Virus record (IMG/VR): IMGVR_UViG_3300024999_000275
Location: 1 to 32,156 of that record
DNA length: 32,156 nucleotides
Direction: 5' to 3' (one strand)
From: a virus
Shown: piece after piece, positions 1 to 6,407 of the stretch
Layout: each line of letters starts with the position of its first letter
Position numbering within the stretch: position 1 is the first letter of the stretch
The notes under the pieces: generated by a model
Told to the model about the DNA's origin: nothing
Seen by the model: the letters and a program-made list of their open reading frames with translations, nothing else
The model's database searches: none
Made by a program: the position numbers and the translations under genes

Positions 1-66
1 GATGGGATCATATTCCGATTCATGAAACTCTCGAAACCACTCTCTCCCCTTAAACAAAAGACTCAC
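1..66 (-). CDS. 5' fragment of an unidentified gene cut by the window edge
   Basis: An open frame of 22 codons runs off the left edge from a GTG at 66, beginning MSLLFKGREWF. It overlaps the last codons of the preceding gene in a different frame, as neighbours here often do. The start is uncertain (a TTG at 57 is also possible) and no clear Shine-Dalgarno sequence was found. Function unknown; reported only because the leftward operon plainly continues past position 1. Confidence 0.3.
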   Translation of the reverse strand, partial: MSLLFKGREWFREFHESEYDPI

Positions 67-463
67 ACGGCCCATGTAGTTCTAAAGCATTGCCCAATAT
101 GGTAGAATAGCCTTGAGTAGTTTCTTTGTCACCCGGGGCCTCTGTTTGCAGCAGGGTCCCTTCTCTTTGCTCAATTGTCTTCTTTATCACAAGATTGATT
201 AAAGTTTCTTCGTCAACATCGATCGAAAAATACTCCGATAAAACACCATCCTCGACGCTAATCCCTGCCTTACCTCGGTATTCTAATTCAGGAAAGATTG
301 CATTTAGTAAGACATCTATCTCGTCCCAGTCAGCATTGACTTTAGATATGACCGTGACGCGTCTTAGTGCGTTGGAGTGACCGTCGATGGACCAATGTTC
401 GATTAGTTGGCTATCTCCTAGGTCCTGGATGGCTGAAAGTTCAGTTGGGGTTAGTTTTCGCAT
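50..463 (-). CDS. hypothetical acidic phage protein, 137 aa
   Basis: The ATG follows a good AAAGGAG ribosome site. The protein is acidic, soluble and probably alpha/beta, with no signal peptide, membrane segment or motif I recognise. It overlaps the gene before it by 23 bases, so it is translated as part of the leftward early operon that begins with the Cro-like gene near 4720. Genes in this position in temperate phages of Gram-positive bacteria are usually dispensable early accessory genes; no function can be given. Confidence 0.65.
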   Translation of the reverse strand: MRKLTPTELSAIQDLGDSQLIEHWSIDGHSNALRRVTVISKVNADWDEIDVLLNAIFPELEYRGKAGISVEDGVLSEYFSIDVDEETLINLVIKKTIEQREGTLLQTEAPGDKETTQGYSTILGNALELHGPCESFV

Positions 464-749
464 GTTGGTTGCTCCTTTCTGCCCAATTTAAGCAATCCGT
501 TCTACTGAAGACTGGATTAAACGGCTCCCCAACTCTCCCCCGGCCAACATAATCCACCACTACAGCCTTCATGCTGCCATCATCCTTATCCTCGCCCCGA
601 ATCACATTTCCACACCGCATTAGCTCGGTGAAATCAGCCTTATTGCGCTTGATACGTTCCTCCATAACCTTCTTCTCTTGCTCGATTTTGTAGGCTTGGA
701 TTTCGCGATTGATCCATGTTTTGATGGCTTTAACAATTTTCCTTAACAC
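441..749 (-). CDS. hypothetical basic coiled-coil protein, 102 aa
   Basis: Starts at a GTG that overlaps the stop of the upstream gene (GTGTTAA), 8 bases after AGGAGG, which is a clear coupling arrangement. Residues 1-45 are helical, rich in Lys/Glu and likely coiled coil; the C-terminal half holds a VVVDYVGRGRVGEPF segment that may be a small beta domain. No family recognised. Part of the leftward early operon. Confidence 0.6.
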   Translation of the reverse strand: MLRKIVKAIKTWINREIQAYKIEQEKKVMEERIKRNKADFTELMRCGNVIRGEDKDDGSMKAVVVDYVGRGRVGEPFNPVFSRTDCLNWAERSNQHAKTNPN

Positions 750-982
750 CCTAACGCCCTCCTTTTTCGCTTATTCCTCGGACGCTCACGCTTTGCCACA
801 ATAGGCACATTCTCTCGCCTAGAACATTCTCCCTGACAAAACGGAAACATTAGATTCGTGAATAAAACTCCTTCTGTACTAATTTCCCAAGTTCTACCGC
901 ATGGGCAGGTTATCTTGACTTCACCGTCAGGCAGGTTGACTTCTTTTCCACATAAACAAGTTTGGTTTTGCTGTTTGGTCAT
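743..982 (-). CDS. small zinc-ribbon protein, 79 aa
   Basis: An N-terminal CLCGKEV...CPCGRTW pair of CxC knuckles spaced about 18 residues apart looks like a zinc ribbon; two more cysteines follow (CQGEC) and the C terminus is strongly basic (RERPRNKRKRR), suggesting nucleic-acid contact. The ATG lies 8 bases after AGGAGG. The stop overlaps the next start. Function unknown; one of several small zinc-ribbon proteins in this phage. Confidence 0.65.
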   Translation of the reverse strand: MTKQQNQTCLCGKEVNLPDGEVKITCPCGRTWEISTEGVLFTNLMFPFCQGECSRRENVPIVAKRERPRNKRKRRALGC

Positions 983-994
983 TTGGCATCCCTC

Positions 995-1141
995 CTACTT
1001 AATCAACCGTGATGTGAAAACTTTCAACTGACCTTCAGTTAACTGCACCGACTTCAGGACATCCTTAAAGCCTGGTACAGACTTCGAGTTGATGCGTTGG
1101 GCCTCTTGATACTTGAGTCTTCTGGCTTGGTCTTTACGCAA
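995..1141 (-). CDS. hypothetical 48-aa basic protein, TTG start
   Basis: I place the start at the TTG at 1141 because an AAAGGAG site sits 8 bases upstream; the GTG at 1177 in the same frame has its purine run directly against it. The predicted product is short, basic and helical (residues include RRLKYQEAQRINSKS), ending shortly before the zinc-ribbon gene. No function can be given. Confidence 0.5.
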   Translation of the reverse strand: MRKDQARRLKYQEAQRINSKSVPGFKDVLKSVQLTEGQLKVFTSRLIK

Positions 1142-1186
1142 TAGACTTGCTCCTTTCAAGCGGTGGATAATGATCACTCCCTTACT

Positions 1187-1852
1187 TCAATCCCACCCGT
1201 ATTTTTCACCGTCAGCAATCATAGCTATCTCTCTGTATATCCTTTCTGGAATATCGTTCTTTTCCCACATTGCCACGAACTCATCCACTGTATCTAGGTA
1301 ATTAGAAAAGTCGTATTTTATCGTTGGTTGAGAACCGTATGTGTAACCTTTTATTTGCTGGTGATGACCTCGTATCTGAATACCGCGTGCGCCAACATTA
1401 CAGAAATCAATACCTGTAAAATTGGGGAATTTTACTAATCTTTCGGTTATTGCGTTTTCAATGTACTTTAATTCCTCTAGATGATCGACGAGCATTTCTT
1501 CCCCCATGTACGGCTTATGCTTAAATGTCCCTAGGTATAAGTTCTTTAAGTAATCAAACCTAACTTGGGCCTCCGGTTCGCTACCGAATAAATTTTTTTC
1601 ATGGAAACTTTGGGACCAGTCGCCTAATTCTCCGTTTCTAAAAAACCTAATCATTTGATAGTGGTTACTTAGGGCGCAAGCCTTGAGGGCAGACGCGTCA
1701 GTATCTACATACCAAAAGTTTTTTCCTTCGCTTTCTGCTACTCTTTTTTGCCAATCTTCAATCTTAACTTTCCACTCACAATTCGGTTCATGTTGGTTTC
1801 TTAGTTTTCTACCATTCGTAACTTGTGTTCCGCAGTATTTACATTTAGGCAT
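1187..1852 (-). CDS. hypothetical protein with N-terminal zinc knuckle, 221 aa
   Basis: The ATG follows GAGGAG. Residues 4-25 (CKYCGTQV...HEPNC) form a C2HC-type zinc knuckle. The rest is an unrecognised soluble domain with many aromatic residues (FWYVDTD, MIRFFRNGELGDW). It is the largest accessory protein of the leftward operon. The zinc knuckle suggests protein or nucleic-acid binding; beyond that the role is unknown. Confidence 0.7.
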   Translation of the reverse strand: MPKCKYCGTQVTNGRKLRNQHEPNCEWKVKIEDWQKRVAESEGKNFWYVDTDASALKACALSNHYQMIRFFRNGELGDWSQSFHEKNLFGSEPEAQVRFDYLKNLYLGTFKHKPYMGEEMLVDHLEELKYIENAITERLVKFPNFTGIDFCNVGARGIQIRGHHQQIKGYTYGSQPTIKYDFSNYLDTVDEFVAMWEKNDIPERIYREIAMIADGEKYGWD

Positions 1853-1869
1853 TTAATCAATCTCCTCGC

Positions 1870-2121
1870 TTAATAAGCACTCCTCTTCCCAACTAAACTC
1901 CGCATTTGAGCGAACAGCCGCGCCATGGGATAGATGGAACCACCCAGAAATGGAATAATCCTGTTCTCTTCCGCGCGCTTCTCCTTGCGCGTTTCCTTCC
2001 TGCCACCCCAAACGAACTTTTGCACATGATGGGGTTGGGTTGATTCGATATACTCCCAATAGGATAGGCCACGGGATTTGGCGGCTTGACTGATTTGGTT
2101 GGCTGGATTGTTAGATTTCAA
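1870..2121 (-). CDS. hypothetical phage protein, 83 aa, TTG start
   Basis: TTG start about 9 bases after AGGAGG. The N-terminal part (QAAKSRGLSYWEYIEST) resembles the short segments seen in many small phage proteins that begin with a helix and a SYxEY motif; the middle is very basic. Ends 17 bases before the next ATG. No biochemical role can be assigned. A 68-aa frame overlapping it out of phase lacks its own ribosome site and was rejected. Confidence 0.55.
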   Translation of the reverse strand: MKSNNPANQISQAAKSRGLSYWEYIESTQPHHVQKFVWGGRKETRKEKRAEENRIIPFLGGSIYPMARLFAQMRSLVGKRSAY

Positions 2122-2136
2122 TTTGATTCACTCCTC

Positions 2137-2244
2137 CTACTTTTTTAAAGTTTCGTTAAAAAGTTGAACGTTGCGCGGGTCACTGTTACCATCCACAACC
2201 ACCTTGATTCCGTTTTGAGCAACATGAACAACTTGCTTTTTCAT
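2137..2244 (-). CDS. small protein, 35 aa
   Basis: A short gene with a convincing layout: GAAGGA six bases before an ATG, 35 codons, and a stop TAG that adjoins the AGGAGG of the next gene. The product begins MKKQVVHVAQNGIKVVVDG and looks like a small beta hairpin. Function unknown. Confidence 0.5.
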   Translation of the reverse strand: MKKQVVHVAQNGIKVVVDGNSDPRNVQLFNETLKK

Positions 2245-2291
2245 TCAAATTCCTTCTTTCCCTTAATTAATACCTCGTTAAAATCCTAAAG

Positions 2292-2456
2292 CTAATCCTT
2301 GCCCCACATCTTTCTTAACGCCCTAATTTCTTCGATGAAAATATCGATTGCCGAATCTCGCATTTCTTCAAAGGTTGGTTGGTTGATGAGTCGCTCCTTC
2401 AGTCGAGAAACCTCTTTTTCAAGGTCTGATATGCGCCGTTCTAATGCTTTACTCAT
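2292..2456 (-). CDS. small coiled-coil protein, 54 aa
   Basis: Start ATG overlaps the stop of the upstream gene as ATGA, indicating translational coupling. The product (MSKALERRISDLEKEVSRLK...) has a clear heptad pattern over its first 25 residues and a second helix after an NQP turn. Probably an oligomeric small phage protein; function unknown. Confidence 0.55.
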   Translation of the reverse strand: MSKALERRISDLEKEVSRLKERLINQPTFEEMRDSAIDIFIEEIRALRKMWGKD

Positions 2457-2641
2457 ACCGTTTCCCATCTCGTTAAAATCCTAAAACTAATCTCTGCCAC
2501 CCTGATAACATCCGATAAGCTAGTCCTACGCTTGAATCCAATGTTGTTGACCATAATGTCAGTCGTGGTTAGGTCCATGAGGTGTGCGAATTGGGATGTG
2601 GTTAGCGGGCCTGTAGTTTGTTCGAGGATGGATTTTAGCAT
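2453..2641 (-). CDS. hypothetical protein, 62 aa
   Basis: Helical 62-residue product with a possible helix-turn-helix-like middle (TTSQFAHLMDLTTTDIMVNN). The ribosome site is weak. It is coupled by ATGA to the downstream coiled-coil gene, which is the best evidence that it is translated. Could be a small DNA-binding regulator, but this is only a guess. Confidence 0.45.
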   Translation of the reverse strand: MLKSILEQTTGPLTTSQFAHLMDLTTTDIMVNNIGFKRRTSLSDVIRVAEISFRILTRWETV

Positions 2642-2686
2642 GTTAGTGTCTCGCTTTCGTTGGATTTTGGCTTGCCCTACTGCATC

Positions 2687-3376
2687 TTAGAATGGTGCTT
2701 TTGGCGGCAAACTTCTGAATGATTCTGGAAAATAAGTCTGCATAAAATAAGTTTGGAGTATTTTCTTGCGTTCAGTGAAGTTCGGTACGGCAACTACTAG
2801 TCCAACGTCGAACTGCTGCATTTTTCGCATTGCTTCAGCCTGAAATGGGGTTAGGTACGGTCTAATTGAATCTCCTTTATCTAAACCGTGTTTCTTGCGA
2901 AATTCCTTAGCCTTCATGCCTAAAATTATCTGATTGAACATATCGGCCTCATTTGCATAGTGAAAGAACTTTGGTTCATCGTGCATCGACTTAATGGCAT
3001 CGGTGAGTTCTGGGTATTCAAGTCTGGCGATATTGAGATCCTTTAGAGCCTTTTCCATTTCGTTAAAGCGATTGATATAGGCCTCTTTGAATTGAGCTGC
3101 CTTCTTTCCGGTGAACCCCATTACAATAAAAGTGAATCCATCTTTTGTGAGTAGCACTTCAGGCTGTTTCTTGTTCTGTTCATTCTTGTATGAGGACTGC
3201 TTAAAATTACGCCGTCCGAATTCTTCGCTACAGCTGCAATTCTGTATAGCCCTGAGTACGTCCTTGTGTTCCTTGCTAAAAACTTGAGCTATATACCTGC
3301 TACTAACTATTACCGACCCATCATGTGCGTTTACCCCTAAATCAACCTCAACTTGAACAGTGACTAAATTACTCAT
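2687..3376 (-). CDS. Rha-family phage regulatory protein
   Basis: Residues about 20-110 carry the Rha (pRha) signature: SSRYIAQVFSKEHKDVLRAI near the N terminus and GFTFIVMGFTGKKAAQFKEA further on, followed by the FNEMEKAL helix. Rha-type proteins are DNA-binding regulators of temperate phages, often grouped with antirepressors. The C-terminal domain (from about residue 120) is different from the common KilA/ANT types and is not recognised. I choose the ATG at 3376, six bases after GGGGAGG; it overlaps the upstream gene by eight bases. Located in the early leftward operon, where a lytic-switch regulator is expected. Confidence 0.85.
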   Translation of the reverse strand: MSNLVTVQVEVDLGVNAHDGSVIVSSRYIAQVFSKEHKDVLRAIQNCSCSEEFGRRNFKQSSYKNEQNKKQPEVLLTKDGFTFIVMGFTGKKAAQFKEAYINRFNEMEKALKDLNIARLEYPELTDAIKSMHDEPKFFHYANEADMFNQIILGMKAKEFRKKHGLDKGDSIRPYLTPFQAEAMRKMQQFDVGLVVAVPNFTERKKILQTYFMQTYFPESFRSLPPKAPF

Positions 3377-3692
3377 GTTTGTCCTCCCCATTCGTTACGC
3401 CTTCCTCAATACTGACCTGTAAAAACTCTAAATCCTGCACCTGCTTCTTTAGTGACGAAATCTTCTCGCCGATCATCGCATTCAAGAAGAAAGCTGAACT
3501 CGCCTTATGTGTTAATGAGTGATTGTTGAGCACTTGATGGACGAACTGCCTACTAACTCCATACTTTTCGGCAATACTTCCGCCGTTGTAGCCTGTCAGT
3601 CTCTTAAATTCTTCTACTAATTCCTTCTCGATTGCCTCCACCTCCTTGACGAAACGATTCCAAAACATACTTTTTTTAAGACTTTTTTGCAA
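3369..3692 (-). CDS. HTH regulatory protein, 107 aa
   Basis: A helix-turn-helix is visible around GGSIAEKYGVSRQFVHQVLN (about residues 37-57), followed by a long amphipathic C-terminal helix (EKISSLKKQVQDLEFLQVS) that could dimerise the protein. Start could also be the ATG at 3668; neither has a strong ribosome site. Directly upstream of and overlapping the Rha gene, so the two are probably one regulatory unit. A -35/-10-like pair (TTGGTC, 18 bases, ATTATT) lies just upstream. Confidence 0.65.
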   Translation of the reverse strand: MQKSLKKSMFWNRFVKEVEAIEKELVEEFKRLTGYNGGSIAEKYGVSRQFVHQVLNNHSLTHKASSAFFLNAMIGEKISSLKKQVQDLEFLQVSIEEGVTNGEDKHE

Positions 3693-3720
3693 ATTTGTAA
3701 TAATTTAATTGAAAAGGCTA

Positions 3721-3750
3721 TTGACCAAGCTATTGTTTATGGTGTATATT
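3721..3750 (+). promoter_or_regulatory. sigma-A-like promoter facing away from the HTH gene
   Basis: TTGACC at 3721-3726 and TATATT at 3745-3750 with an 18-base spacer. It points rightwards into a stretch without plus-strand genes (see the candidate RNA at 3757-3935), antisense to the end of the HNH gene. Prediction from sequence only. Confidence 0.45.
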
Positions 3751-3756
3751 AGACAC

Positions 3757-3935
3757 AGTTAAACAAGAGCGTAGCAAACAAGCCCCTTGGACTACGGGAA
3801 GGTTGAACTCAGGTATTGAAGTACCTGAATCGTTCTGTGGTGGGACGAAAAATTACTCAGAGCAACGTTGCTCAAGTGCGGGGCATATTCTCGTTCCTAC
3901 AATCTGGTAAATTGTTGGTGTGGGAGTATGCCAAA
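3757..3935 (+). ncRNA. possible structured RNA or antisense transcript
   Basis: Downstream of the plus-strand promoter lie several strong helices: TCAGGTA/TACCTGA (3809-3828), GAGCA/TGCTC (3860-3873), a long-range GCCCC (3782-3786) with GGGGC (3880-3884), and a GGCATA...TATGCC hairpin ending near 3933. No plus-strand gene is present. The same helices on the minus strand could simply be the 3' end and terminator of the HNH gene, so this is a weak call. Confidence 0.25.
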
Positions 3936-4363
3936 CTCATTTCTGCGTTACGATAAGCTAGAGATGCTTCGTGCTCGTCGGAGTAAAGACCCAAATATTT
4001 GCGTGTACCGTTTATCTCTATTCGAGCTAGCCATTTCTTTCTGTTTTTTTGCCAAGTAACGCCTGAATATTTTGAAGACTTAACCCCATGTATATTCTGC
4101 ATATTTTGTCTACGAGTTACATGTCTTAAGTTATGGCACTGATTATTTAGTCCATCTCCGTCTACGTGGTCAATCTCTAAACCTTCTTTTTTGCCTAATA
4201 ATTGTTGGTGCATACGAATTAATGTCGCTTTTCCATTCGTGCTAATACTTCTACAGGCATAGTAAGTGTTGTGGCCTTTATGGGCGCACCATTTATACTT
4301 GCTTAACTCACCAAAGTCCTTATCATCCACAACGGTAAACTTACCCTGGGTCAATGGTATCAT
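3872..4363 (-). CDS. HNH homing endonuclease with AP2-type DNA-binding domain
   Basis: Starts with the family hallmark IPLTQGKFTVVDD, then an HNH nuclease core (IDHVDGDGLNNQCHNLRHV, about residues 62-80) and an AP2-like three-strand domain (SSKYSGVTWQKNRKKWLARI, then YLGLYSDEHEASLAYRNA). Such free-standing endonucleases cut gene alleles that lack them and spread by repair. The usual short C-terminal ending is replaced by an unrelated tail (SLAYSHTNNLPDCRNENMP), as if the end had decayed or frameshifted. The start is uncertain: ATG at 4363 is 14 bases from AAAGGAGG, whereas an ATT at 4369, in frame and 8 bases away, would give the common MKxIPLTQGK N terminus. Probably an insertion in the early operon. 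Confidence 0.85.
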   Translation of the reverse strand: MIPLTQGKFTVVDDKDFGELSKYKWCAHKGHNTYYACRSISTNGKATLIRMHQQLLGKKEGLEIDHVDGDGLNNQCHNLRHVTRRQNMQNIHGVKSSKYSGVTWQKNRKKWLARIEINGTRKYLGLYSDEHEASLAYRNAEMSLAYSHTNNLPDCRNENMPRT

Positions 4364-4522
4364 TTTAATTTTTACCACCTCCTTTCAACTACTGGTAATA
4401 ATTGAGGAGGAAGTTGATTCATGATAACTTTAACAATGATGTTTTCCTTCTGCTTGCGTGGTAAGTGCAATCGGAAGGCTTGTTTAAGGTTAAAGAACTT
4501 TTTAAAAGAGAAAAAGAAAGGT

Positions 4523-4720
4523 TTACACCGTTTGAAATAGACAGGCAACTTCGATTTCAAGAGCTTCAGCTACCCTTCTGAGCGATCTTATGCTTGGATC
4601 ACACTTATCATTTTCAATGTCACTCAAAGTATTCCCTTTGAGCTTTGCGCGTTCTCCAAGCTCGCTTAATGTCCACGCTTTCTTATTCCGATATTTGCGA
4701 ACTTGGCTACCGATTGTCAA
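4523..4720 (-). CDS. XRE/Cro-like repressor, 65 aa
   Basis: A compact XRE helix-turn-helix (WTLSELGERAKLKGNTLSDIEN, then PSIRSLRRVAEALEI), typical of Cro-type proteins. I use the TTG at 4720 because GGGGG lies eight bases upstream; a GTG at 4729 sits on the ribosome site. First gene of the leftward operon, transcribed from the consensus promoter at 4798-4826 and facing the repressor gene at 4948. By analogy with lambdoid and Gram-positive temperate phages it should favour lytic growth by acting on the shared operators. Confidence 0.85.
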   Translation of the reverse strand: MTIGSQVRKYRNKKAWTLSELGERAKLKGNTLSDIENDKCDPSIRSLRRVAEALEIEVACLFQTV

Positions 4721-4797
4721 TCCATCCACCCCCTTTTAAAGTAATACCGAATAACTTGATTTCGGAGTTCTAGACTATCAATCCAGAACATACACCT

Positions 4798-4826
4798 ATT
4801 ATATATCGGAGACAACGACAAAGCAA
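4798..4826 (-). promoter_or_regulatory. early leftward promoter
   Basis: TTGCTT (4826-4821) and TATAAT (4803-4798) with a 17-base spacer, upstream of the Cro-like gene. The best sigma-A match in the switch region. A CCGAA...TTCGG inverted repeat at 4747-4765 lies just downstream and may be a further operator. Confidence 0.65.
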
Positions 4827-4843
4827 GCTTAAAAGTAGTCAAT

Positions 4844-4886
4844 TTCGGTATAACCGGAAAAATATTTTAATTTCAGTTATAACGAA
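4844..4886. promoter_or_regulatory. pair of operator-like palindromes in the genetic switch
   Basis: Two related near-palindromes, TTCGGTATAACCGGAA at 4844-4859 and TTCAGTTATAACGAA at 4872-4886, share a TTC(G)GTTATAAC(C)GAA-like core with centres about 28 bases apart. They sit between the divergent XRE genes, as expected of repressor/Cro binding sites. Confidence 0.5.
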
Positions 4887-4947
4887 TATATCTAGGTGGA
4901 AATACTAATAATTAGATAATACTTTACATGAATGGATGGTGTGTCAA

Positions 4948-5331
4948 ATGGACTACGGCCACAAGATTAGATATATCAGGGAAACAGTGAGAGGAATGAC
5001 GCTTGCCGACCTGCGCGACTTAACTGGTTTTTCCTTGTCTTATCTGTCTGATGCAGAAACAGGAAAGAGCAACATGTCAATTAAGGCTTTGGAAAAGGTT
5101 GCTGCAGCCCTCGGCGTCGATTCGGCATATCTCCTGGACAACAACATCATGTCCCTACGCAAACTAACCGAGTTAAATAACGTTGATATACCAGATGATG
5201 TAATAGAGTTCTTCGCCAAACAGGAAAGCTTGCCATATGCTATGCTAGCGAAGGACTTACACGCAGAACAAATAGACCCCATCTTCCTTCGCGAACTCCT
5301 AGAGTCAATAAAGAAAATGAAGTCAAAATAA
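4948..5331 (+). CDS. XRE-family lysogeny repressor with C-terminal helical domain
   Basis: Residues about 1-65 are an XRE helix-turn-helix (MTLADLRDLTGFSLSYLSDAE, SIKALEKVAAALGV). Residues about 80-127 (DIPDDVIEFFAKQESLPYAM...FLRELLESIKKMK) match the SinR/SlrR-like pattern of a short dimerisation tail; there is no LexA-type peptidase domain, so induction would not rely on RecA-stimulated self-cleavage. I chose the ATG at 4948, eight bases after GGATGG, over the ATG at 4936. First gene of the rightward block, facing the Cro-like gene, and followed by a terminator. Confidence 0.8.
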   Translation: MDYGHKIRYIRETVRGMTLADLRDLTGFSLSYLSDAETGKSNMSIKALEKVAAALGVDSAYLLDNNIMSLRKLTELNNVDIPDDVIEFFAKQESLPYAMLAKDLHAEQIDPIFLRELLESIKKMKSK

Positions 5332-5342
5332 TGTCAAGATTA

Positions 5343-5382
5343 GTGAATATTTTGCATAAATAAAGCATGTATTCACTTTTTT
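5343..5382 (+). terminator. intrinsic terminator after the repressor
   Basis: GTGAATA (5343-5349) pairs with TATTCAC (5370-5376), with inner TGC/GCA pairing, followed by six T at 5377-5382. It separates the repressor from the downstream plus-strand genes, so those probably have their own promoters. Confidence 0.6.
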
Positions 5383-5503
5383 GTGCCTATTTTTAAACAT
5401 GCTGTGATATGCAGTCGATAATCTGTCTTATTGCACCCCCTTAATTAATTACCCCTATGCTGTATCATAAATATAACGCTATAGGAAAGGAAGTTTTGAT
5501 GTT

Positions 5504-5713
5504 GTGGTTGTTGCAAAAGATTTGGGGGGATATTTCAATTATGTAGTCGTTGATGAGGATTTGGTATTAGTAGATCCTGGGTACATGCAGGAGTACATGG
5601 AGAGTCACCCAGAAAAACAATCATTCTTTAAGAGAAGGCCTATGCTATACAAACTTATCAAGATAGCTGGCTGTATTTATGCTGTAGGCGTAGTAGCTCA
5701 CATTATTCTATGA
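5504..5713 (+). CDS. small GYF-motif protein with C-terminal membrane helix, 69 aa
   Basis: GTG start 10 bases after GGAAAGGAAG. The N-terminal half reads GGYFNYVVVDEDLVLVDPGYM; the C-terminal third is one hydrophobic helix (LIKIAGCIYAVGVVAHIIL) likely to anchor it in the membrane. The same core (RGYFKFVVADGIVLADPKYL) recurs in the protein at 17930-18106, which lacks the membrane helix, so the two are paralogues of an unrecognised family. Lies between repressor and replication gene, a place where superinfection-exclusion or lysogenic-conversion genes are common; that role is only a guess. Confidence 0.6.
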   Translation: MVVAKDLGGYFNYVVVDEDLVLVDPGYMQEYMESHPEKQSFFKRRPMLYKLIKIAGCIYAVGVVAHIIL

Positions 5714-5763
5714 GTCTTGAAGGAATGAGTGGTTAACCTGTCGAATTAGGAAGACAAGGGAAA

Positions 5764-5830
5764 GCCCCCTGAACGCATCCGACCAAAGATTTCGTTCAAG
5801 GGGCCAACGGGAGAAACTTTTATGTTGTTA
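5764..5830 (-). ncRNA. candidate antisense RNA opposing the rep leader
   Basis: On the minus strand TGGACA (5865-5860) and TACATT (5841-5836), 18 bases apart, could start a transcript near 5829. It would end at a 12-bp hairpin (5764-5804, GCCCCxTGAACG with CGTTCAxGGGGC arms) followed by TTTCCCTT, giving about 65-70 nt. It is fully complementary to the leader of the replication gene, the arrangement used for copy control in pIP501- and pT181-type plasmids. Not proven; the -10 is weak. Confidence 0.4.
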
Positions 5831-5855
5831 CAGATAATGTACCATAAATATGAAC

Positions 5856-5894
5856 CTCCTGTCCATTCCCAATTTTATAGACAGGAGTTTTTTT
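5856..5894 (+). terminator. attenuator-type terminator overlapping the rep ribosome site
   Basis: CTCCTGTC (5856-5863) and GACAGGAG (5880-5887) form an eight-bp stem, followed by seven T and then the ATG at 5896. The right arm contains the AGGAG ribosome site, so the hairpin can both stop transcription and hide the site. A second large hairpin lies upstream at 5764-5804. Confidence 0.65.
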
Positions 5895-5895
5895 A

Positions 5896-6399
5896 ATGCA
5901 AGAGAAAAGACAGAAGACTATTTTACGCAAAAACAAAGATAGAGAAAACCCTTACGTAATGATCGCCAAGGATATTATGCAGGAAGAAGGATTAAGTTTT
6001 AAGGCTAGAGGGATAATGGCCTATCTACTAAGCTTACCGGATGATTGGGTTCTCCATATGAGCGAACTAGAAAAAAGATCAAAGAAAGATGGTCGGGAAA
6101 AGATAGCTAGTGGAATTAAGGAGTTAATTGAATTTGGATACATAACCAGAATACAGGAAAGGAGCGAATCCGGGAAGTGGGGGACCATGGTTTATCTCAT
6201 TAACGAGATACCAAACCCAATGGAACCAACTACTCCGACCGCAAACGGCTTTCCCGCAAACGGTTTACCCGTAAACGAAAAAACCGCAGCTACTAATACA
6301 CATACTACTAATACAAATTTAACTAAAAAAATTAATAATAAAAAGGATTCAACGAAGAAGGATGACAGAAAATCCAAGTATGAGAAGTTTTATCTATAG
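5896..6399 (+). CDS. plasmid-type replication initiator (winged-helix) protein
   Basis: Residues about 15-105 form a helix-turn-helix/winged-helix replication domain (PYVMIAKDIMQEEGLSFKAR, then LLSLPDDWVLHMSELEK, KIASGIKELIEFGYITR), the type found at the N terminus of plasmid initiators and phage replisome organisers. The C-terminal tail is low complexity: a Pro/Asn/Thr-rich segment encoded by three DNA iterons, then a Lys-rich end. Its leader has a terminator that covers the ribosome site and a possible antisense RNA, which is copy-number control of the plasmid kind. The next genes (MerR-like coiled coil, ribbon-helix-helix) fit plasmid maintenance. The initiator role is inferred from domain plus context. 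Confidence 0.65.
   Translation: MQEKRQKTILRKNKDRENPYVMIAKDIMQEEGLSFKARGIMAYLLSLPDDWVLHMSELEKRSKKDGREKIASGIKELIEFGYITRIQERSESGKWGTMVYLINEIPNPMEPTTPTANGFPANGLPVNEKTAATNTHTTNTNLTKKINNKKDSTKKDDRKSKYEKFYL
6239..6278 (+). repeat. three 15-bp iterons inside the replication gene
   Basis: CCGCAAACGG at 6239-6248 and 6254-6263 and CCGTAAACGA at 6269-6278 recur with an exact 15-bp period. They encode the ANGFPANGLPVN peptide repeat. Initiator genes that carry their own origin as iterons in the coding sequence are known from RepA_N-type plasmids of Gram-positive bacteria, so this is a candidate origin. Confidence 0.55.
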
Positions 6400-6407
6400 G
6401 GGGAATT

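Noticed and set aside
1853-2059. 68-aa frame overlapping the 83-aa gene at 1870-2121
   Set aside because: Lacks a ribosome site, while the 83-aa frame has AGGAGG at good distance from its TTG.
3860-3873. GAGCAACGTTGCTC palindrome as a repressor operator
   Set aside because: Does not resemble the switch operators at 4844-4886 and fits better as a terminator or RNA hairpin.
3690-4380. Group I intron housing the HNH-AP2 gene
   Set aside because: I could not find convincing P3/P7 core segments or two exon parts of one gene on either side; a free-standing insertion is simpler.
4372-4560. 62-aa minus-strand frame between the Cro-like and HNH genes
   Set aside because: Overlaps the end of the Cro-like gene, has no ribosome site and odd composition; only its last 16 codons begin with an ATG and they merge into the HNH ribosome site.
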